The notes: generated from the letters alone by a model not told the origin. 64,000 bases of DNA from Cytobacillus oceanisediminis 2691 (GCF_007678455.1 NZ_VEEP01000004.1:248001-312000); one strand, 5' to 3'; numbered from the stretch's first letter, positions 37,457 to 46,809 are shown. Numbers and translations are program-made.

Positions 37457-38672
37457 GCAGCTAGAAGATCTCCTCGGCCAGATGCCAAAGATAAAAGACC
37501 ATCGCGACTCTCGTGACATTTATCAGAATATCGCCCATCGAGTGGAAAAAAGAAAGAAAATGCCCGCATGGATCATTCCAGGTGCGGCTCTCGCTGCGGT
37601 ACTCTTCCTCGCCTTTATTCTTTCCCCAGGATTGTTGGGAAACAATACTTCTGAACAAATGAGCATGGACAGTAAATCTGCTACGGGAGAAAAATCATCC
37701 ATGGAAATGGATACTGCAATCAGCGATGATTCAGCAAAGAAAAGTGCTGTTGAGAAGGAAAACACACTCTTGAGGGATTCAGCAGATAAGAAAGAAGAGG
37801 CTGAGGAATTCATCAAAATGGATAAAGCCAATCCATATGACGGGCTGATTTCTGTATATCCAGATGAGTTCGATACTGAGGCTTCAGAAATCTTCACCTA
37901 TGCAATTCCCGACCAGCAGGCGCAGGCTGTTGTGCCAGTTACGGTAACAAGGCCGAAGGAAACGGGGAAAACCTGGATCGAGAGCTATACGGAAACAATG
38001 CAAATGCTTAAGGAAGTGGACTGGGGGCTTACTGATTATTACCCAATGGATGCTTCCTGGAGCTATGAGGAAGCGACAAAAACATTGAGCATAGATGTTA
38101 AAGAAGATCACCCTTTTAGAAATGGAAGTACACCAAACGTAATTTTCGTTGATGCAATGACACAAAATTTTTCTCGAAAAGGCATCGAGAGAATGATGTT
38201 GACAACAGAGGGTAACCCGGGGATTGACTTAGGGAACTATGGTCAAATGGAAGAACTTCCACTTAATGCCAAAACAACAAAAAGAAGAGCATACTTGTTC
38301 TTGTCGGTGGAAGGGATGTCAAATCCATACCTTGTACCGACAAAAGAACAGCATAAGACAATTACAGAAGCATTTGCGCAGATGTGGAAGGGAGATGAAA
38401 TTGGGTATCTTTCACCTTCACTTCCGGAAAACTTCAAGCTTGCAAAAACTGAATCTAATGATAAAGTGCTCGAGATTACCTTGAAGGATGAAACGAAGCT
38501 GCAGGAAGATTTCATGCCGAATCTCGAGGCAATCCTGATGACAGCGAGCGAGTTTGATTATAAAGGTGTAAGGTTTACTAATGCAAACATTGACCAGCTT
38601 GGGCCTTTCAATTTGAAAGAAGTACTACCGCTGCCACTTGCTCCAAACAAAAAGAATATCGAAAGTGAATAA
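37431..38672 (+). CDS. rsiX: Anti-sigma-X factor RsiX
   Basis: 413 residues. A short cytoplasmic anti-sigma region (about 1-42) precedes one membrane helix (PAWIIPGAALAAVLFLAFIL, about 44-63) and a long extracytoplasmic domain with a Ser/Lys/Glu-rich linker. It sequesters sigma-X at the membrane until regulated proteolysis. The GTG start overlaps the end of sigX. It is about 45 residues longer than I recall for B. subtilis RsiX. Confidence 0.88.
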   Translation: MKKSQLSDKQLEDLLGQMPKIKDHRDSRDIYQNIAHRVEKRKKMPAWIIPGAALAAVLFLAFILSPGLLGNNTSEQMSMDSKSATGEKSSMEMDTAISDDSAKKSAVEKENTLLRDSADKKEEAEEFIKMDKANPYDGLISVYPDEFDTEASEIFTYAIPDQQAQAVVPVTVTRPKETGKTWIESYTETMQMLKEVDWGLTDYYPMDASWSYEEATKTLSIDVKEDHPFRNGSTPNVIFVDAMTQNFSRKGIERMMLTTEGNPGIDLGNYGQMEELPLNAKTTKRRAYLFLSVEGMSNPYLVPTKEQHKTITEAFAQMWKGDEIGYLSPSLPENFKLAKTESNDKVLEITLKDETKLQEDFMPNLEAILMTASEFDYKGVRFTNANIDQLGPFNLKEVLPLPLAPNKKNIESE

Positions 38673-38715
38673 ATGAGCTGCTGTCTTTGAAAAAGCAACT
38701 GAATATTTTTTTGAA

Positions 38716-38746
38716 AAAGGAAGGCCGTGCAGGTCTTCCTTTTTTG
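38716..38746 (+). terminator. Terminator of sigX-rsiX
   Basis: AAGGAAGGCC and GGTCTTCCTT arms (one wobble) then T run. Confidence 0.82.
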
Positions 38747-38790
38747 CGTTGTAGTGAATGTAACTAATTTTCCTTCTTTTGCATAAAAAA

Positions 38791-38834
38791 GCAGCTAACC
38801 ACCAATTATAACGAATGTGCTTTTTAGCTGCTGC
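38791..38834. repeat. Inverted repeat before the M23 peptidase gene
   Basis: AGCAGCTAA and TTAGCTGCT arms about 24 nt apart, flanked by A and T runs. It may be a bidirectional terminator-like hairpin between rsiX and the next gene. Confidence 0.5.
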
Positions 38835-38911
38835 TTTTCCATACCGCAGTTCTATTTTCGTACAGGCTGTCATAGGGATGGAAAGGGAGTAAAAAGTTAA
38901 GGAGGAAGAAA

Positions 38912-39874
38912 ATGCAGGATTATATAAAGCGATTGCTCATTGCCGGGTTAATGGCACTCTGTATCAGCTTGCTGTTTCTTGGCGGAAAGCACTCTCAGGC
39001 AGAAATGCTCGATATACCGGAACTGACTTCAGACTGGGTATGGCCGGCAGAAGGGGTCATTACAGACCTTTACGGAACACGCCATGGCCATCATAAAGGA
39101 ATTGATATCGCAGGTGAGCTCAAAACACCTATACATAGTGTTGATCAAGGGATCGTTACAAAATCATATTATTCTGGTTCATACGGTCATGTTGTATTCA
39201 TTAAGCACGATAACAACCTGGAAACTGTTTATGCACATCTGAATAAAAGGAATGTTGAGGAAGGACAGGCTGTCAAGCAGGGAGATATCATCGGCCTTAT
39301 GGGCAATACGGGAGATTCCTCAGGTGTCCATCTTCACTTTGAAATCCATAAGGAAAAATGGACATATGAAAAAGAAAATGCTGTGGACCCCGTTTTGGCG
39401 CTGGGAGACACCGCTGTAGGAGAGCCAGTTGACGCTTTGGCGAAGGTGGAAGAAGTGACAATGGAAACAGTCGCCAGACTGAGGTTAGCTGATGATATTG
39501 TGATTAATGATCAGCATGGCAGTCTGAAAGCTGAATCTAAGGAAAAGGATCAACAGAAGTCAGCGGAAGCCATTCCGCAGCAACCTGAAATAAAGCATAC
39601 AGTCAAAGCTGGAGAGACTCTTTGGTCGATCGCAAAAATCTATCATACATCTGTAGATTCAATCAAGCAAAGTAATCAGCTTTATGGGGATCAAATATCC
39701 CGTGGTACTGTTTTGGTGATCGGGAAACCTGCTGACAATAAGTACGTCGTAGTTTCCGGGGACACTTTGATTTCGATTGCCAGGAAGACAAATACAACTG
39801 TCAGCCAGTTGAAAGCATTGAACAACTTGACTACGGACACAATCAAGCCGCAGCAAATATTGGATACCCGATAA
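38912..39874 (+). CDS. M23 peptidase with two LysM domains
   Basis: 320 residues: signal peptide or anchor (about 7-30), M23/LytM zinc endopeptidase domain with intact ligands H61-x3-D65 (GHHKGIDIA) and H140-x-H142 (HLHFE), a Lys/Glu linker, then two LysM repeats (about 228-272 and 277-318) for peptidoglycan attachment. A cell-wall endopeptidase is expected. The complete zinc site distinguishes it from SpoIIQ, whose LytM domain is degenerate. GGAGGAAG precedes the ATG. Proximity to sigX suggests an envelope role, but the intervening terminator makes it a separate unit. Confidence 0.85.
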   Translation: MQDYIKRLLIAGLMALCISLLFLGGKHSQAEMLDIPELTSDWVWPAEGVITDLYGTRHGHHKGIDIAGELKTPIHSVDQGIVTKSYYSGSYGHVVFIKHDNNLETVYAHLNKRNVEEGQAVKQGDIIGLMGNTGDSSGVHLHFEIHKEKWTYEKENAVDPVLALGDTAVGEPVDALAKVEEVTMETVARLRLADDIVINDQHGSLKAESKEKDQQKSAEAIPQQPEIKHTVKAGETLWSIAKIYHTSVDSIKQSNQLYGDQISRGTVLVIGKPADNKYVVVSGDTLISIARKTNTTVSQLKALNNLTTDTIKPQQILDTR

Positions 39875-39942
39875 GCAAATTCTTGTTCCTATCATCACTT
39901 GAAAGTATAATGGGGAAAAGAGTCGCAAAGGGGATGGGGACG

Positions 39943-40755
39943 ATGCTGACGGATTATCATAATCATCTGGAAAGAGGCACATTGACACTCGATTATTTGA
40001 AGCAGTTTACGGATACAGCGAGCTCAAAAGGAATTCAGCATTTCGGGATATCAGAACATGCATATCACTTTTATCAAACAGCGGACATTTTGCGGAATAG
40101 CTGGGTGGATGAACGAAGATTTTATGATATGGCTGATTATGTCGGTCTATTTGAAGAAGCCTGGAGAAATGAAATTGACGTGAAGATGTCCATTGAGATG
40201 GATTACACCCCAGGCAAACATGAAGAAATGGAACGATTCATCAAAAGCTACGATTTTGATTATGTAATCGGATCGATTCATTGGATTGGCGATTTTGGGA
40301 TTGACCTGGCTGAATATCGAAAAGAATGGGATAAAAGGGACTTAAAGGATGTATACCGAAACTACTTTGACCAGGTCGTGACCCTTGCGCAGTCTGACTT
40401 GTTTGATATTATTGGACATATTGATCTTGTGAAAATCTTTAACTATGTCCCCGAAGATGAAAGTTTTCTATTGGAACAGTATGACAGGGCGACAACAGCA
40501 CTGGCGCAATCAAAGACTTGCGTCGAAATAAGTACTGCTGGATTACGGAAACCTACTCAAACATTGTATCCAGATAAAAGGCTATTGCAAATGTGCCTTG
40601 ATAAAAAAATTCCGATCGTATTATCATCGGATGCCCATGTCCCTGAACATGTTGGCGCGGATTTTGATCAGGCTCTTGAGCTTGCGAAAGAGGTTGGCTA
40701 CAAAGAGATCATGACTTTTTCAAAAGGAGAACGAAAAGCTTTTCCGCTGGGTTAA
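39943..40755 (+). CDS. PHP-domain phosphatase, histidinol-phosphatase-like
   Basis: 270 residues. PHP metal motifs are DYHNHLERG (residues 4-12), ISEHAYHF near 44, EMDYTPG near 83, IGSIHWI near 107, GHIDLVK near 160 and SSDAHVPEHVG near 230. HisJ-type histidinol-phosphatases have this layout, but no his genes are near, so another phosphoester substrate is possible. The ATG at 39943 follows GGGGATGGGG; an upstream in-frame ATG at 39910 is less well placed. Confidence 0.75.
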   Translation: MLTDYHNHLERGTLTLDYLKQFTDTASSKGIQHFGISEHAYHFYQTADILRNSWVDERRFYDMADYVGLFEEAWRNEIDVKMSIEMDYTPGKHEEMERFIKSYDFDYVIGSIHWIGDFGIDLAEYRKEWDKRDLKDVYRNYFDQVVTLAQSDLFDIIGHIDLVKIFNYVPEDESFLLEQYDRATTALAQSKTCVEISTAGLRKPTQTLYPDKRLLQMCLDKKIPIVLSSDAHVPEHVGADFDQALELAKEVGYKEIMTFSKGERKAFPLG

Positions 40756-40780
40756 GCTTGATTGGCGGACGAATAAAAAA

Positions 40781-40808
40781 CAGGCCTCCAATTCAGATTC
40801 GAGGCCTG
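40781..40808 (-). terminator. Terminator of serA
   Basis: CAGGCCTC and GAGGCCTG arms with a T6 run on the minus strand. Confidence 0.88.
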
Positions 40809-40818
40809 CTTCGTGTAT

Positions 40819-42393
40819 TTAGAGAATAATGCTATTGATTGTTACGATATCTTGCAGTGACCCGAGCTTGGCGATCATATCATTCGAAAGCGGCTTGTCA
40901 AAGGATAGGACCATTATCGCTTCTCCGCCAGCTTCCTTTCTGCCAACCTGCATGGTTGCGATGTTCACATCATGGTCGCCAAGTATCCTTCCTACATGGC
41001 CGATTACACCAGGACGGTCCATATGCTGGATATATAGCAGGTTGCCTGATGGATGGAAATCAATGTTAAATCCATCGAGACTGACAATCCTTGGGCCGTA
41101 GTTTTCTATATAAGTTCCTCTCACTGTAAAATCATCTCCGTCTCCGCTTGCGGTGATGGTCACGGTGTTTGCATAGCCGAACGAGTTTCCGGTCACTTTT
41201 TCCCCGACCATGATTCCACGCTCTTTCGCGATATGAATCGCATTCACTTCATTCACCTTCACATCAATTCGATTTTCGAAAAAACCTGAAAGTAGTGCTT
41301 TTGTCAAAAAGGAGGTTTCAAGTTCAGCAGCCGTCCCTGAATAGGTGGCTGTCAATTCATTTACGCCTTTGTTATGGCATTCCGATACGATTTTCCCCAT
41401 TTCCTTTGCAAGCTGGTGGAAAGGCTGTATTTTTTCATAAATTTCTTTGGACATGGCCGGCAGATTAATTGAGTTGGCAACAGGATTATTTTCAAAAAAA
41501 GTCCTGATTTCCCTGGCAACCTGAGTAGCGACATTCAACTGTGCTTCTTTCGTTGAGGCGCCAAGGTGTGGGGTGACAATGACGGAATCAAATTTAAGTA
41601 AAGGGTGTTCCCCTGGGGGTTCGACTTCGAAAACATCGAGGGCAGCACCTGCTACGTGGCCTTTTTCGATAAAGTGGGCGAGGGCCATCTCATCGATGAT
41701 TCCGCCTCTGGCGCAATTGAGGAGATAGACCCCTTTTTTCGTCTGGCTCAAAGTCCTTTCGTTAAGAAGCCCTTTTGTTTCTTTCGTCAAAGGAGTGTGG
41801 ACGGAGATGATATCCGCTTCCTGAAGAACGTTGTCGAAAGTAGATAATTGTACTCCTAAGACATCTGCTCGTTCTTTCGTTAAAAATGGATCGTACACCT
41901 TAACGGACATGCCGAAAGCCCTTGCCCTTTTGGCAAGCTCGGATCCGATCCTTCCTAATCCGATGATTCCCAATGTTTTGCTGTGAAGTTCATTCCCGAT
42001 AAACTGATTTCTTTTCCATTCCCCATTTTTTACGGTTGAGTGTGCCTGCGGGATATTCCTCATCAATGCAGACATCATCGCAAAAGTATGTTCAGCAGTG
42101 GAAATCGTATTGCCGTCTGGGGCGTTGACGACGACAATCCCTCTTTTCGTCGCTGCGGCAATATCAATATTATCAACACCGACACCTGCACGTCCGATGA
42201 TTTTCAGTGAAGGCATGGAGTCGAGCAGCTCGGCCGTCACCTTTGTCGCACTTCTTACTAATAACGCGTCGACTTTTTCCAAACTGACAAGTCCGGAATC
42301 AATTCCCCCTGTGTACACTTCTGCCTGCTCCCACTCCAGCAATGGCTGCAAGCCTTGTTCTTTGATTGAATCAGCAGCTAACACTTGAAACAT
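40819..42393 (-). CDS. serA: D-3-phosphoglycerate dehydrogenase
   Basis: 524 residues, long form. The substrate and NAD domains carry GRAGVGVDNID, GIIGLGRIGSELAKRA near 143, NCARGGIIDE and the catalytic His in VTPHLGAST. An intervening domain and a C-terminal ACT domain (about 450-524; MDRPGVIGHVGRIL) suggest serine feedback. It commits 3-phosphoglycerate to serine synthesis. A sigma-A promoter and a CodY-like box lie directly upstream. Confidence 0.95.
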   Translation of the reverse strand: MFQVLAADSIKEQGLQPLLEWEQAEVYTGGIDSGLVSLEKVDALLVRSATKVTAELLDSMPSLKIIGRAGVGVDNIDIAAATKRGIVVVNAPDGNTISTAEHTFAMMSALMRNIPQAHSTVKNGEWKRNQFIGNELHSKTLGIIGLGRIGSELAKRARAFGMSVKVYDPFLTKERADVLGVQLSTFDNVLQEADIISVHTPLTKETKGLLNERTLSQTKKGVYLLNCARGGIIDEMALAHFIEKGHVAGAALDVFEVEPPGEHPLLKFDSVIVTPHLGASTKEAQLNVATQVAREIRTFFENNPVANSINLPAMSKEIYEKIQPFHQLAKEMGKIVSECHNKGVNELTATYSGTAAELETSFLTKALLSGFFENRIDVKVNEVNAIHIAKERGIMVGEKVTGNSFGYANTVTITASGDGDDFTVRGTYIENYGPRIVSLDGFNIDFHPSGNLLYIQHMDRPGVIGHVGRILGDHDVNIATMQVGRKEAGGEAIMVLSFDKPLSNDMIAKLGSLQDIVTINSIIL

Positions 42394-42423
42394 TTTTGCC
42401 CACTCCCTTATGTAAATAAAAAT

Positions 42424-42438
42424 AATTTTCTGATTATT
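42424..42438 (-). promoter_or_regulatory. CodY-like box overlapping the serA promoter
   Basis: AATTTTCTGATTATT matches the near-palindromic CodY consensus AATTTTCWGAAAATT at 13 of 15 positions. It overlaps the start of transcription and the edge of the -10. Confidence 0.5.
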
Positions 42439-42464
42439 TTACAAGACGAATATTCTTTTGTCAA
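42436..42464 (-). promoter_or_regulatory. Sigma-A promoter of serA
   Basis: On the minus strand, perfect TTGACA (42459-42464), 17 nt, TAAAAT (42436-42441). Confidence 0.8.
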
Positions 42465-42488
42465 ATCCTCTTAATGTTCTTGAATTCA

Positions 42489-42503
42489 ATGTAAACGCTC
42501 CCA
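42489..42503. promoter_or_regulatory. Candidate cre site between serA and ribU
   Basis: TGTAAACGCTCCCA matches TGWAARCGYTWNCW at 13 of 14 positions. It lies about 67 nt upstream of the predicted serA start and far upstream of the ribU promoter. Confidence 0.4.
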
Positions 42504-42632
42504 TAAAAAGAAGTCACTATTGGGATTTAAGGTTGATTTTCCGAATTTTGCAGGCTTTTCCTAATCATATTCAGCCAGGAAGGAGTATAGGATTGATTTG
42601 GTGCGGACATAAAAACGTCACAAGCAAACATC

Positions 42633-42661
42633 TTCACAAAAATTCTTTTTTTCAGTATAAT
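42633..42661 (+). promoter_or_regulatory. Sigma-A promoter of ribU
   Basis: TTCACA (42633-42638), 17 nt, perfect TATAAT (42656-42661), ending 25 nt before the riboswitch aptamer. Confidence 0.75.
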
Positions 42662-42685
42662 AAACATGTTAATTAAATATGGTCT

Positions 42686-42809
42686 ATCTTCGGGGCAGGG
42701 TGAAATTCCCGATCGGCGGTAATGAGTATCTTCTCTAAGCCCGCGAGCCTTTTGAGGCAGGATTTGGTGCGATTCCAAAGCCGACAGTATAGTCTGGATG
42801 GGAGAAGAT
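42686..42809 (+). ncRNA. FMN riboswitch (RFN element)
   Basis: The outer stem is ATCTTC (42686) with GAAGAT (42804-42809). Conserved RFN blocks are in order: GGGGCAGGGTGAAATTCCC, then GATCGGCGGTAATG, AGCCCGCGAGCC, GATTTGGTGCGATTCC, AAAGCCGACAGTATAGTC and TGGATGGGAGAAGATGG. It binds FMN and controls the riboflavin transporter downstream by transcription termination. Confidence 0.95.
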
Positions 42810-42873
42810 GGAGGTTCTGCAGACGTTCAAAAAATGCAGGTTTGAACGTTTATTAAGCATGCCTTAGTCAATT

Positions 42874-42905
42874 CTCCCTCAAGCATAAAACTTGGGGGAT
42901 TTTAT
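42874..42905 (+). terminator. FMN-controlled terminator
   Basis: TCTCCCTCAAG and CTTGGGGGA arms followed by TTTTATTT. A competing hairpin, CGTTCA...TGAACG at about 42825-42850, is the likely expression-platform partner. Confidence 0.82.
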
Positions 42906-42976
42906 TTGTCTATGGGTATGTGAATGCTGAACCTTTCTTCTTTATGTGAGATGGATCTCTATAAGGAGAGAGGGAA

Positions 42977-43558
42977 ATGAAAAAATTTAGTGTAAAAGCA
43001 ATGGTTTCAATTGGAATGTTGAGCAGTATATCTTATGTTTTGATGCTGCTGAATTTTCCGCTGCCGCCGTTTCCAAAATTCTTGATGGTCGATTTCAGTG
43101 ATATTCCTGCATTGATCGCTGCTTTGATCTTCGGTCCGGCAGCTGGTATTTTAGTAGAACTTATAAAGAATATCCTTGATTACTTCATGACAGGCAGTGA
43201 AACTGGAGTGCCAGTAGGCCATGCTGCCAACTTTGCTGCAGGAGTTTTATTCATTCTGCCAACTTACTATCTGTATCAGCGGGTAAAAACTAAAAAGGGA
43301 ATGACATTTGCCTTAGTGGCAGGGACGATCAGCATGGCCATTCTGATGAGTGTCCTTAATTACTATGTATTCCTGCCTGCTTATACATTGTTCCTGAATA
43401 TGCCGGCAATGTCTGGTCCAGAAACAAAACAGTTTATTGTGGCGGGTATCCTGCCTTTCAACTTTGTTAAAGGCCTGATGATGTCTATTGTGTTCATGCT
43501 AATGTTCACGAGAATGAAAACGTGGATCGAAAGACAGCAAAATTATAAGAGTGCCTAA
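42977..43558 (+). CDS. ribU: Riboflavin ECF transporter S component
   Basis: 193 residues with six membrane segments. The FLMVDFSDIPALIAALIFGPAAGILVELIKNILDY block near residues 37-71 is characteristic of RibU (FmnP). It binds riboflavin and docks to the shared ECF energising module encoded elsewhere. Regulation by the FMN riboswitch confirms the substrate. A GAGAGAGGG ribosome site precedes the ATG, and a terminator follows. Confidence 0.94.
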   Translation: MKKFSVKAMVSIGMLSSISYVLMLLNFPLPPFPKFLMVDFSDIPALIAALIFGPAAGILVELIKNILDYFMTGSETGVPVGHAANFAAGVLFILPTYYLYQRVKTKKGMTFALVAGTISMAILMSVLNYYVFLPAYTLFLNMPAMSGPETKQFIVAGILPFNFVKGLMMSIVFMLMFTRMKTWIERQQNYKSA

Positions 43559-43578
43559 TTTTATAATTGACGATATAA

Positions 43579-43605
43579 AGCAACGGCCTGCACCGTTGCT
43601 TTTTT
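43579..43605 (+). terminator. Terminator of ribU
   Basis: AAGCAACGG and CCGTTGCTT arms then T run. Confidence 0.85.
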
Positions 43606-43631
43606 GGTGCTTTTTCCCAGACACAATAAAA

Positions 43632-43658
43632 AAATTCCCGCTTAGGAAGCGGGAATTT
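43632..43658 (-). terminator. Terminator of fer
   Basis: AAATTCCCGCTT-AGG-AAGCGGGAATTT with a T7 run on the minus strand. Confidence 0.88.
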
Positions 43659-43668
43659 ATGTATGGTC

Positions 43669-43938
<270 letters not shown>

Positions 43939-43993
43939 TTAACAATAATATGCTGTTTTCACCAATATCAGTGAAAACGTATTCCTCATATCT

Positions 43994-44022
43994 ATTGTAA
44001 AACTGTATCGCCAACATTTCAA
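43994..44022 (-). promoter_or_regulatory. Sigma-A promoter of fer
   Basis: On the minus strand, TTGAAA (44017-44022), 17 nt, TACAAT (43994-43999). Confidence 0.7.
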
Positions 44023-44035
44023 TAAAAAAAAGTAT

Positions 44036-44050
44036 TGAGAATGCTTATCA
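44036..44050. promoter_or_regulatory. Fur-like box upstream of fer
   Basis: TGAGAATGCTTATCA matches the 7-1-7 Fur consensus TGATAATNATTATCA at 13 of 15 positions, 14 nt upstream of the fer -35 and about 205 nt before ypbB. The rest of the 43918-44254 gap holds only the fer promoter and AT-rich sequence. Confidence 0.5.
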
Positions 44051-44254
44051 GATAAGGCGTTGAATGGATTTTACGCTGAAAATAAAACATTCTGCTCGAC
44101 ATTTTCATGTTAAAATAATGGTATATTATTTTTCTGCTATAGCAGGACAGGAATTTTTTCCGTCAGCTTTGTTTATTATACCCAAAAAATGTGGCAGGCA
44201 AATGGATGGAAAAATGTTTTAAGCCATCAAAGCATTAATTTCAAGGGTGATAGT

Positions 44255-45316
44255 ATGAGGATAACCTATTTGGAGTCTGTTATTTTGTCGATATTGAAAA
44301 GAATCAATGGTGAGAGGACGATTTATTCTGTGTTTCACCTTTTACAGGGCAAACGCTCATCACAGACTATCCAGGATGCTCATCTATATAAAATCACCCC
44401 GTATTTCTCTACATACTCTTCTGTTACCCGGGATGGACTGGAAAAAATGGTCGGAAGGCTGAAGCACAGCGGTTTGGTAGAGGAGATAGCAGAATCGAAA
44501 GTTAAATTAACGTCCGGAGGGGAAGAGGTACTTGAACAGCGTTTATCTCAATGTACTCTCCCGAAATTTTTAAATGGCTGGAAGTACCATCAGGTAACTG
44601 AGTCCTTCTGGGAAAGATTGACTCTGCTCATCCAGGTGAGTTCGAATCTGATCAATCAAGAACGATCCTATATCCCCATCAGGAATAAACCGGAAACACT
44701 TAGCTGGGTGAAGAGATATATCAGACAGCAAAATGAAGATCGCTATTTACTGGCTGAAAGGCTGTATGAAGAACTTATTTCAGCACTTGAGAATGAGGGG
44801 ACCAGACCGGAATTGGTCGTGTTAAGGTTAACCGGTTTCAAGAAGATCGGCTTGACGATCATGCAGGCTTCTGAACGGACTGGCATAGAACCGGCTCATT
44901 ATCATTATGAGTTTCTGAATTGTATGCATGCCATGTTCGACAAGATTACCGGTGACCCATACGTATATCCGCTTTTGAGTGGATTGTTGAATAAGGCAGA
45001 ACGAGAGGTGCCATTGACGCTTTCAACCGACAAAACGTATAAATTTCTTAAAAGGGGCTACAGCCTTGATGAAATAGCCGCTGTCAGAAACCTTAAGCAC
45101 AGCACGATCGAGGATCATATTGTAGAAATTGTGCTTACAATAAAGGAATTTGATATAGATCACTTTGTACCATCTGATAAAAAGGAAAGAATATTGATGG
45201 CTGCACAGCAAAATTCCGCAAAAAAACTGAAACAAATTAAAGAACGCGTGGCTGATGCCTCTTATTTTGAAATCAGGCTTGTTCTCGCTAAATATGGTGA
45301 TGCCGAATGGAACTGA
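44255..45316 (+). CDS. ypbB: YpbB, helix-turn-helix protein partner of RecS
   Basis: 353 residues, the expected length. A C-terminal helix-turn-helix of the RecQ-accessory type is visible in FLKRGYSLDEIAAVRNLKHSTIEDHIVEI near residues 265-293. The N-terminal half is a helical YpbB-specific domain. In B. subtilis ypbB precedes recS; a role in RecQ-like helicase targeting is inferred. It overlaps recS by 10 nt. Confidence 0.85.
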   Translation: MRITYLESVILSILKRINGERTIYSVFHLLQGKRSSQTIQDAHLYKITPYFSTYSSVTRDGLEKMVGRLKHSGLVEEIAESKVKLTSGGEEVLEQRLSQCTLPKFLNGWKYHQVTESFWERLTLLIQVSSNLINQERSYIPIRNKPETLSWVKRYIRQQNEDRYLLAERLYEELISALENEGTRPELVVLRLTGFKKIGLTIMQASERTGIEPAHYHYEFLNCMHAMFDKITGDPYVYPLLSGLLNKAEREVPLTLSTDKTYKFLKRGYSLDEIAAVRNLKHSTIEDHIVEIVLTIKEFDIDHFVPSDKKERILMAAQQNSAKKLKQIKERVADASYFEIRLVLAKYGDAEWN

Positions 45317-46809
45317 AACATTATCTGGCTAAATATTTTCATTTTACTGATTTCCGTCCGGGACAGCGTGAAACAATTGAAGCTGTCTTAGAGAAAAATC
45401 ATACTATATCGATGCTGCCGACAGGTACAGGAAAGTCACTTTGCTATCAGTTACCAGGTTACCTGCTTGATGGTCCAGTTTTGGTTGTATCACCACTTCT
45501 GTCGCTGATGCAGGACCAGGTTGAGCAAATGATGGCCATGGGTGAAAAGAGAGTGATTGCCTTAAATTCCTTCTTATCTCCGCGGCAAAAGGCCCAGGGA
45601 CTTGAGCAACTCGAAAAATTCAAATATATTTTCATATCTCCTGAAATGCTGGGGATTGATTCAATATTGGATCGGCTGATGAAGCTGTCTGTGTCCCTTT
45701 TTGTTGTGGATGAGGCCCACTGTATCTCACAGTGGGGTTATGATTTCAGGCCTGACTATCTTAAGCTTGGGGAATACCGCAAGAAGCTTGGACAACCGTT
45801 GACGCTTGCATTAACAGCCACTGCCACAAAGGAAGTTCGCAGAGATATTGCTGAAAAGCTTTGTCTTGAGGAATGGAATGAGATAGTCTATTCGGTGGAC
45901 CGTCCATCTATTTCGCTCACTCTCGAACAAGCATCGTCATTCCAGGAAAAGCTGGAAAGGACAACCGAGCTGGTGAAATACCTAAAAGGGCCTGGGATCA
46001 TCTACTTTTCAAGCAAGAAAGTGGCTGAACAAACAGCCGCACATTTGAGGGAGAAGGGCAGCAAGAATGTCATGGCTTATCACGGAGGACTTGATTCGGA
46101 AAGCCGGGTCCTGATCCAGCAGCAGTTCATCAATGGTCAGCTTGATGTGGTTTGTGCCACCAGCGCTTTTGGAATGGGCATCAATAAAGATAATGTACGG
46201 TATGTAATCCATTTTCACATGCCAATGCAAATCGAATCGTATCTTCAGGAAATCGGCAGAGCCGCAAGAGATGGTTTGGATTCCATCGCCGTTTTGCTGT
46301 ATTCTCCAGGAGATGAACAGCTGGCGTACCAGCTCGCCGAAGCAGAACTTCCAGATCAGTACCAGGTGGAACGATTGTTCGGATTTTTAATTGAACATCA
46401 AATACCTTACCATGATTTGGACCATCGGGCCGAAGAGCTATCAATGATATGCGGATTCACGGAGATACAATGGAGGATTGTCGAAGAATACCTGTCCAGT
46501 CTTGGGAATGTAAATTATAAAGCCGATTCGGAAAATATGATTCAATTGATTGATAACCGTTTGTCTGTGAAAAAGCAGAAGATCCGGAGCATGCTTGAAT
46601 GGATCCAGACAAAGGAATGCAAAAGAGCATTTATCCTGGAAACATTCAATGAACAACTGGCAGGAAAGCCTGAGAATTGCTGCAGCTGCTGTGGTATAAA
46701 TATGGAGCATTATAAAGAAACCAAATCATCCATTGAACATGAGGAAACTGTGATGGATTGGAAGCGTGATTTGGCTTCAATTTTATTGATAAGTGAGCGG
46801 ATAGAATGA
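45307..46809 (+). CDS. recS: RecQ-family ATP-dependent DNA helicase RecS
   Basis: 500 residues. Helicase motifs in order: RecQ motif 0 FRPGQRETIE (17-26), Walker A MLPTGTGKSLCYQLPG (37-52), DEAH box VVDEAHCISQWGYDFRP near 137, motif III ALTATAT, motif V GMGINKDNVRYVIH and motif VI QEIGRAARDG. It unwinds DNA 3' to 5'. A short C-terminal zinc-binding region (CKRA, CCSCC) replaces the long RQC/HRDC tail of RecQ. It overlaps ypbB and ypbD. Confidence 0.93.
   Translation: MELKHYLAKYFHFTDFRPGQRETIEAVLEKNHTISMLPTGTGKSLCYQLPGYLLDGPVLVVSPLLSLMQDQVEQMMAMGEKRVIALNSFLSPRQKAQGLEQLEKFKYIFISPEMLGIDSILDRLMKLSVSLFVVDEAHCISQWGYDFRPDYLKLGEYRKKLGQPLTLALTATATKEVRRDIAEKLCLEEWNEIVYSVDRPSISLTLEQASSFQEKLERTTELVKYLKGPGIIYFSSKKVAEQTAAHLREKGSKNVMAYHGGLDSESRVLIQQQFINGQLDVVCATSAFGMGINKDNVRYVIHFHMPMQIESYLQEIGRAARDGLDSIAVLLYSPGDEQLAYQLAEAELPDQYQVERLFGFLIEHQIPYHDLDHRAEELSMICGFTEIQWRIVEEYLSSLGNVNYKADSENMIQLIDNRLSVKKQKIRSMLEWIQTKECKRAFILETFNEQLAGKPENCCSCCGINMEHYKETKSSIEHEETVMDWKRDLASILLISERIE

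Noticed and set aside
38912-39874. SpoIIQ identity for the M23 protein
   Set aside because: It has an intact zinc site and two LysM domains, unlike SpoIIQ, which has a degenerate LytM domain and no LysM.
39943-40755. Assignment of the PHP phosphatase as HisK/HisJ of histidine synthesis
   Set aside because: The fold fits, but there are no his genes nearby; the name was kept general.
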